From assembly GCA_034406555.1 (NCBI GenBank), contig DASCRM010000004.1, positions 1-11,588 of the forward strand: a DNA stretch of 11,588 nucleotides, in the 5' to 3' direction. Of the stretch, positions 6,536 through 11,588 are shown in pieces (positions within the stretch are counted from its first letter, which is position 1; every line of letters begins with the position of its first letter). This stretch comes from SHYR01 sp034406555 (lineage in GTDB: Bacteria > Chloroflexota > Dehalococcoidia > UBA2979). The notes under the pieces were generated by a model. That model was not told where the DNA came from. It worked only from the letters and a program-made list of their open reading frames with translations, and did no database searches. The translations under genes were made by a program, and so were the position numbers.

Positions 6536-8326
6536 CTATTCGCCGTCCGTCTTCATTACGGTCTCTTCGGCCCCGTAGACACGCTCGGCGGGTGGCCACC
6601 TGGTGATCACCACGTCCTGATAGTCGATGCGCGGCGCGCCGTCCGTGCGGTACGCGAGGGAATGCTTGAGGTAGTTTGCGTCGTCGCGATCCGCGAAGTC
6701 GGTGCGCTGGTGTGAGCCGCGCGACTCCTTGCGCTGCAACGCCGAGTGCGCCAGCGCCTCCGCGATCTCCAGCATGAACTCCAGTTCGAGCGCGGAGGTG
6801 AGCTCCGTGTTAAAGCTGAGGCTGTGGTCGTCCAGTCCGACGTTCTTGAAACGCGCCTTCAGCTCGGCAATCGTGTCCACCGTCAACTGCAGCGAAGCCT
6901 CGGTGCGGTAGATGCCGGCGCCGGCCTCCATCGCGCTCTGAAGTGCCAGGCGGATCGTGGCGATGCGCTCTGTGCCATCGAGCTTGTTGATGAAGTTGTC
7001 GGAGATGCGCGCCTGCTCTGACGCGGCCTGCGCTTCGAGTCCCGCCGTGTCGAACTCCGGGTGTTCGAGCGCCCACTCGGCGGCGCCCTTCCCCGCGCGA
7101 GCGCCGAAGACGAGCAGCTCCGTCAGCGAGTTGGAGCCGAGGCGGTTCGCGCCGTTGATGCTGACGCAGGCGCATTCGCCCGCCGCGTAGAGGCCGGGGA
7201 CCTCCGTCTTTGAGTCGATGTCCGTGCCCACGCCACCCATCATGTAGTGCACGACCGGCCGCACCGGGATCGGCTCCTTCACAGGGTCGACGCCGCCGTA
7301 GTTCTTGGCCAGCTCACGCACGAAGGGGATCTTTCGCATGATCTCCTTCTCGCCGAGGTGGCGCACGTCGAGTTTGACGTAGGTGCCCTGCTCGCCCTCG
7401 AAGACGTTGCCCTTCTCCTGCTCGTGCATGAAGGCCTGCGAGAGGCGGTCGCGTGGGCCCAGCTCCATGCTGCGCTTGACCGGGTGCTCGGGGTCGTCGA
7501 GGTCGAGCGGAGTGCCGAGGTTGTAGCTCTCGAGATAGCGCTCGCCCTTGTTGTTGATCAGGATGCCGCCCTCGCCTCGGGCGGCTTCGGTGATCAGGAT
7601 CCCGGTGCCCGGCAGACCCGTCGGGTGGTACTGGACGAACTCCATGTCCTTCAACGGGACGCCGGCGAGATAGGCCATGCCCATGCCATCACCGGTCTTG
7701 ATCGAAGCGTTGGTCGTGAACGGGAAGATGCGGCCGCCGCCGCCGGTGCAGAGGATCACCGCCTTCGCGAGGATCGTGCGCACCTGTCCGGTCTGCTGGT
7801 CGATCGCCGTGATCCCCTGGCAGCGTCCGTTCTCAATCAGCAGCCGCGTCGCGAACCACTCGTCGTAGCGGGTGACGTCGGTGTGTTGCAGCGAGGTCTG
7901 GAAGAGCGCGTGCAGCATGTGGAAGCCGGTCTTGTCGGCCGCAAACCACGTGCGCTCGATCAGCATGCCGCCGAAGGGGCGGACGGCCACACTGCCGTCC
8001 GGCTCGCGACTCCACGGGCAGCCCCAGTGCTCAAGCTGGGTCAGCTCACGCGGTGCCTCGTTGACGAACATCTCGACGGCGTCCTGGTCGGCCAGCCAGT
8101 CGGCGCCGGAAATCGTGTCGTGGATGTGGTCAGCGAAGCTGTCGGCGTCTTTGATCACTCCGGCCGCGCCACCCTCGGCGGAGACCGTGTGGCTGCGCAT
8201 CGGATAGACCTTCGAGACCATCGCGATATCGAGGTCAGGGTACGCCTCCGACGCGGCGATCACCGCGCGCAGGCCGGCACCGCCGCCGCCAACGATCAGT
8301 ACGTCGTGCTGAAGAGATTCTGCCAC
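6536..8326 (-). CDS. frdA: Fumarate reductase flavoprotein subunit A, GTG start
   Basis: 596-residue catalytic subunit interconverting fumarate and succinate at covalently bound FAD; full length for FrdA. The dinucleotide loop is VGGGGAGLRA (12-21). The covalent-FAD histidine is H46 in MRSHTVSAEGG, and E51 in this motif is the residue that is Glu in E. coli FrdA but Gln in SdhA. Substrate and proton-relay residues visible are H234 (QYHPTGLPG), E247, R250 (TEAARGEGG), R292 (GPRDR), H360 (VHYMMGG) and R395 (GANRLGSNSL). The C-terminal KESRGSHQRTDF and RVYGAEE match the FrdA pattern. The GTG is supported by GAGG 7 bases upstream and by fit to FrdA N-termini. It lies 60 bases after the NUDIX gene stop, with a small GC hairpin between. 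L-aspartate oxidase is excluded by the frdBCD context and length. Confidence 0.96.
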   Translation of the reverse strand: MAESLQHDVLIVGGGGAGLRAVIAASEAYPDLDIAMVSKVYPMRSHTVSAEGGAAGVIKDADSFADHIHDTISGADWLADQDAVEMFVNEAPRELTQLEHWGCPWSREPDGSVAVRPFGGMLIERTWFAADKTGFHMLHALFQTSLQHTDVTRYDEWFATRLLIENGRCQGITAIDQQTGQVRTILAKAVILCTGGGGRIFPFTTNASIKTGDGMGMAYLAGVPLKDMEFVQYHPTGLPGTGILITEAARGEGGILINNKGERYLESYNLGTPLDLDDPEHPVKRSMELGPRDRLSQAFMHEQEKGNVFEGEQGTYVKLDVRHLGEKEIMRKIPFVRELAKNYGGVDPVKEPIPVRPVVHYMMGGVGTDIDSKTEVPGLYAAGECACVSINGANRLGSNSLTELLVFGARAGKGAAEWALEHPEFDTAGLEAQAASEQARISDNFINKLDGTERIATIRLALQSAMEAGAGIYRTEASLQLTVDTIAELKARFKNVGLDDHSLSFNTELTSALELEFMLEIAEALAHSALQRKESRGSHQRTDFADRDDANYLKHSLAYRTDGAPRIDYQDVVITRWPPAERVYGAEETVMKTDGE

Positions 8327-8333
8327 TGCCCTA

Positions 8334-8337
8334 CCTC
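8334..8337 (-). promoter_or_regulatory. Shine-Dalgarno site for the frdA GTG start
   Basis: GAGG on the minus strand, 7 bases before the GTG at 8326-8324. It supports this non-ATG start. The stop codon of a 7-codon ORF (8331-8354) falls directly beside it. Confidence 0.55.
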
Positions 8338-8368
8338 GTCAGGTTCGCGTGCATCCTCGCGACTATTC

Positions 8369-8381
8369 GCCCGGCACGGGC
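8369..8381 (-). terminator. Small GC hairpin between the NUDIX gene and frdA
   Basis: GCCCG and CGGGC pair around a 3-base loop, 5 bases after the NUDIX stop. No T tract follows. It may weaken read-through from the tlyA-nadK-NUDIX unit into frdABCD, or protect an mRNA end; termination is not established. Confidence 0.3.
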
Positions 8382-8386
8382 CACGG

Positions 8387-8962
8387 TCAAGCCCGACCGG
8401 CTGGAACGGAATCGTGCCGTTGCCAGAGCATCGCCGCCACAATCGTCTTGGCGTCCTCAATCGTACCGTCATCGATCGCCGCTAGCACTTCTTCGTAGCT
8501 CATGAGCAGTGGCGCGGAGATGTCTTCGTCATCGTCCTGCGGCAGCGGGTCGGGGCGCAGACCGGTCGCGAGGAAGTAGTGCATGTACTCCGTAAGAAAC
8601 CCGGGTGCGGACCACGCCCCGCCCAGCCGGACAATTGAGTCCGCCGAGAATCCGGTCTCCTCGCGAATCTCGCGGGCGGCCGTCACTTCCGGCGTCTCGC
8701 CCTGCTCGCGGCCCCCGGCGGGCACCTCCAGCAGTCGCTTGCGTGCACCGTGGCGGTACTGCTCGACGAGCAGCCAGCGCCCGTCGTCGTCAATCGCGAC
8801 GATCGCGACCGCGCCGGGATGTTCGACGGAGACGCGGGCGATCTCACGCCCGTCCTGAAGGCGTAGCCGGTCGTCAACGACATCGAAGAGCTGCGAGCGC
8901 AGCACGAGTTCAGAGGACAGGATTTCCGGGAGCGTGGCCTCGGACGGGTCACCGTCGCTCAA
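8387..8962 (-). CDS. NUDIX hydrolase, ADP-ribose pyrophosphatase-like, TTG start
   Basis: 191-residue NUDIX enzyme likely to split ADP-ribose (or a related nucleoside diphosphate sugar) into AMP and ribose 5-phosphate. A perfect NUDIX box, Gx5Ex7REUxEExGU, runs from residue 83 to 105 (G83, E89, R97-E98, E101-E102, G104). Upstream, GRWLLVEQYRHGARKRLLEVPAG is typical of the ADP-ribose pyrophosphatase branch. Downstream, SAPGFLTEYMHYFLA (118-132) supplies the Pro-Gly-Phe and Glu seen in that branch. The start is TTG, overlapping the nadK stop by four bases (TTGA), which signals coupled translation. A later start would cut into the N-terminal strand region typical of the family. Substrate specificity cannot be proven from sequence; NADH or ADP-glucose remain possible. 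Being coupled to NAD kinase favours an NAD-related substrate. Confidence 0.88.
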   Translation of the reverse strand: MSDGDPSEATLPEILSSELVLRSQLFDVVDDRLRLQDGREIARVSVEHPGAVAIVAIDDDGRWLLVEQYRHGARKRLLEVPAGGREQGETPEVTAAREIREETGFSADSIVRLGGAWSAPGFLTEYMHYFLATGLRPDPLPQDDDEDISAPLLMSYEEVLAAIDDGTIEDAKTIVAAMLWQRHDSVPAGRA

Positions 8963-9834
8963 GACGGGTCGCCGTCACCGGCATCGAGCACGTGGTCGAG
9001 CCGCAGCCAGCCGAGGCGCTTCGCGAGGTGCGCATAGAAGTCGTGCTCTGCCCCCAGCCGCAGAAAGTCGACCCTCTGAGGCGAACGCGAGATGTGCACG
9101 ATCGTGCCATCGGACACCGCTTGCTCGGCCAGGCCGTCGATCGTCATCACCGCCTCGTAGCCGCGCGCGACTTCGAGGTGGATGTGGGCGTCACCTGGTA
9201 GCACGAGCGCGTTCGAGCGCGAGAGGTGCGGGGCCACCGGGATCAGCACCAGACCGCCCGAAGTGGGATGCAGGATCGGTCCGCCGACCGACATCGCGTA
9301 ACCGGTCGACCCCGTGGCGGTCGCGATGATCACGGCGTCCGCGCGGTACTCCGCGACCAGCACGCCGTCGATGCGTGCGCCGACGGAGATCGTGCGGCCG
9401 AGGCCGCGCCGACCAATCACGACATCGTTCAACGCATGCGCCGGTTCGTCGTCGTTCAGCCGCGCCTGCGCGAGCATCCGTCGCTCCGAACGCGCCTCGC
9501 CATCAAGCACGCGGTCGAGAGCGGCCTCGGCCTCGCTCTCGGTCACCTCGCAGAGGAACCCGAGGCGGCCCATGCGCACGCCGAAGAGCGGGGTGCCGTT
9601 CGCGGCTGCGACGGCGGAGGCATGCAGCACGGTGCCGTCGCCGCCGACGCAGACCAGCAGGTCCGAGCCCGGCATCTGCTCGGCGAGGTCGCTATCGACG
9701 ATGTCCCAGGCGATCGCTGCCTGCCACACCTCGACGCCGCGGCCGGACGCCTGCAGCGCCAGCCGCTCCGCGAGCTCGCGCGCGCCCTCGAGCGAGGGGT
9801 GGTAGCAGACGCCGAGGCGCTTGATCGCGCTCAT
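8959..9834 (-). CDS. nadK: NAD kinase
   Basis: Phosphorylates NAD to NADP with ATP or polyphosphate; cytosolic and normally essential. The 291 residues carry every diagnostic block: VGGDGTVL (63-70), GVRMGRLGFL (85-94), the nucleotide-contact block ALNDVVIGR (134-142, with Asn-Asp where many homologues have Asn-Glu), and ATGSTGYAMSVGGPI (173-187) of the NAD site. PVAPHLSRSNALVLP (199-213) and MTIDG (230-234) are also present. The ATG at 9834 overlaps the tlyA TGA by four bases (ATGA), and its own stop overlaps the NUDIX start (TTGA), so tlyA-nadK-NUDIX form a translationally coupled unit. NadK next to TlyA is a common pairing in Gram-positive-type genomes. The product supplies NADP for enzymes such as the isocitrate dehydrogenase at the left edge. 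Confidence 0.96.
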   Translation of the reverse strand: MSAIKRLGVCYHPSLEGARELAERLALQASGRGVEVWQAAIAWDIVDSDLAEQMPGSDLLVCVGGDGTVLHASAVAAANGTPLFGVRMGRLGFLCEVTESEAEAALDRVLDGEARSERRMLAQARLNDDEPAHALNDVVIGRRGLGRTISVGARIDGVLVAEYRADAVIIATATGSTGYAMSVGGPILHPTSGGLVLIPVAPHLSRSNALVLPGDAHIHLEVARGYEAVMTIDGLAEQAVSDGTIVHISRSPQRVDFLRLGAEHDFYAHLAKRLGWLRLDHVLDAGDGDPS

Positions 9835-10580
9835 GGCTTCATCAGCCAGAGGAAGAATTCGCGATTGCCGGCCGGGCCGAGCAGCGGAGAGCGAATCACC
9901 CCGCGCACCCGCAGGCCCCGCTCGATCGCCCAGAGCGCGACGCGGGCGACCGTCGAGGCGTGCACGGTCGCATCCTGCACGACCCCGCCACGCTGCACCT
10001 GCTCGCGCGCGGCCTCGAACTGCGGCTTCACCAGCGCCAGCACGTCGCCGCCAGCACGCAGGCTGAGCAGCACAGCGGGCAGCACGGCCGTCAGCGAGAT
10101 GAACGCGACATCGAGCGTGACGAGGTCGACCGGGCGGTCGAGTGGCGCGAGCGATCGCGCGTTCGTCCGCTCGCGTAGCTCGACCCTCGCATCGTCGCGT
10201 AGCCGCGTCGCGAGTTCACCATACGCGACATCGACGGCGGTGACATGCGCCGCGCCGTGCTGCAGCAGGCAGTCGGTGAAGCCACCGGTCGAAGCTCCGA
10301 TGTCGAGGCACCGCGAGCCGTCGATGGTGATGTCGCTGCGATCGAGGGCGTGAGCCAACTTCTCACCGCCTCGGCTGACGTAGCGGCGGCCAACGGCCAG
10401 TTCCAGCGCGGCATCGATGGCGGTCGGGGCGGCGGCGGCGACGGCGACATTGCCGTTCACGCGCACCTCGCGCGCCAGGATCAGCGCACGAGCCTTCGCA
10501 CGGCTCTCGACGAGCCCGCGTTCGACGAGCAGCTCATCGAGGCGAATCGGACGCACACGGCTGCGGCTGGTTGCATTCAT
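9831..10580 (-). CDS. tlyA: TlyA family S4-domain rRNA 2'-O-methyltransferase
   Basis: 249-residue TlyA protein, known in mycobacteria to methylate cytidine 2'-OH in 23S rRNA and, in the type II subgroup, also 16S rRNA. An N-terminal S4 RNA-binding domain (about 12-75) contains RLDELLVERGLVESRAKARA and ends in YVSRGGEKL. The FtsJ/RrmJ-like methyltransferase fold follows, with SAM motif LDIGASTGGFTD (92-103). The K-D-K-E type catalytic set is visible: K74, D157 (TLDVAF), K185 (LVKPQF) and E241 (NREFF). The old name hemolysin A is misleading. The ATG at 10580 has no Shine-Dalgarno site. Instead, an extended -10-like box ends 7 bases upstream, so the mRNA could be leaderless. The end overlaps nadK by ATGA. 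The type I or II subgroup cannot be decided by eye. The antibiotic capreomycin is known to depend on type II TlyA modification. Confidence 0.93.
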   Translation of the reverse strand: MNATSRSRVRPIRLDELLVERGLVESRAKARALILAREVRVNGNVAVAAAAPTAIDAALELAVGRRYVSRGGEKLAHALDRSDITIDGSRCLDIGASTGGFTDCLLQHGAAHVTAVDVAYGELATRLRDDARVELRERTNARSLAPLDRPVDLVTLDVAFISLTAVLPAVLLSLRAGGDVLALVKPQFEAAREQVQRGGVVQDATVHASTVARVALWAIERGLRVRGVIRSPLLGPAGNREFFLWLMKP

Positions 10581-10586
10581 CTGGGA

Positions 10587-10595
10587 AGGATATCA
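10587..10595 (-). promoter_or_regulatory. Candidate extended -10 promoter of the tlyA-nadK-NUDIX unit
   Basis: The minus strand reads TGATATCCT, matching the extended -10 form TG-n-TATnnT. The hexamer ends 6 bases before the tlyA ATG, so transcription would start at or very near the A of the start codon. No convincing -35 box is visible, which is acceptable for extended -10 promoters. It lies in the 65-base gap after clpX. Confidence 0.45.
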
Positions 10596-10600
10596 GCGAG

Positions 10601-10639
10601 GGCCGGAAAGCAGGCCGTAGCGCGCTGTGAGGGGCTACG
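10601..10639 (-). terminator. Inverted repeats between clpX and tlyA
   Basis: On the minus strand, CGTAGC and GCTACG (complement of 10634-10639 and 10616-10621) pair around 12 bases. GGCC and GGCC (10613-10616 and 10601-10604) can form a second short stem. There is no clear T tract. It begins 6 bases after the clpX stop and precedes the candidate tlyA promoter, so a role in ending the clpX transcript is plausible but unproven. Confidence 0.3.
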
Positions 10640-10645
10640 AGCCGG

Positions 10646-11588
<943 letters not shown>

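Noticed and set aside
6536..8326. Reading the flavoprotein as SdhA or L-aspartate oxidase
   Set aside because: FrdA-type Glu near the flavin His, full FrdA length, and frdBCD partners with FrdB-type cysteine blocks make fumarate reductase the better call.
7247..8485. 412-codon plus-strand open frame opposite frdA
   Set aside because: It lies antisense to a certain frdA gene and has no recognisable family. Its Arg/His/Val/Asp-rich composition is that of a shadow frame in GC-rich coding DNA.
9226..10353. 375-codon plus-strand open frame opposite nadK and tlyA
   Set aside because: Antisense to two certain genes with all catalytic motifs; low-complexity Arg/Ser/Ala composition and no domain.

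Overview
The window is an 11.6 kb, GC-rich, tightly packed bacterial chromosomal segment. It carries central-metabolism and housekeeping genes and shows no tRNA, rRNA, CRISPR array, insertion sequence or phage gene. No gap between genes exceeds about 90 bases. The gene set is malate dehydrogenase of the lactate-dehydrogenase-like type, a eukaryote-like dimeric NADP isocitrate dehydrogenase, a four-subunit menaquinone-type fumarate reductase and a luciferase-like putative F420 enzyme. It fits a high-GC Chloroflexota (Dehalococcoidia-like) or Actinomycetota-like lineage. This is inference from gene families only; no marker phylogeny is possible here.

Layout. On the plus strand, positions 1-2938 hold the 3' end of icd, then mdh and fumC, all TCA-cycle genes with gaps of 74 and 55 bases. 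They converge on a GC-rich terminator-like region at 2939-3018. Everything from 3019 to the right edge is on the minus strand. In transcription order it reads: clpX (5' end beyond the window), tlyA, nadK, a NUDIX hydrolase, frdA, frdB, frdC, frdD, a possible 24-codon ORF, a membrane-anchored GIN-domain (DUF2807-like) protein, and a luciferase-like oxidoreductase.

How the genes work together. Mdh, FumC and FrdABCD form a complete oxaloacetate-malate-fumarate-succinate path that can run reductively, or oxidatively if the complex works as a succinate dehydrogenase. All residues I could check mark complex II as the E. coli Frd type: identical cysteine spacing, the Glu next to the flavin-linked His, and the Arg-Glu pair of the FrdC quinone site. 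TlyA, NadK and the NUDIX protein are joined by 4-base start/stop overlaps (ATGA and TTGA), so they are almost certainly translated from one mRNA. NadK makes the NADP used by Icd, and the NUDIX protein probably hydrolyses ADP-ribose or a related NAD breakdown product.

I see no convincing undescribed defence, mobile or regulatory system. The observations most worth a second look are the fumarate-reductase-type complex beside TCA genes, the GIN-domain protein and small ORF placed directly after frdD, an extended -10 box at leaderless distance from tlyA, and a one-residue-longer active-site loop in Mdh compared with the Chloroflexus form.
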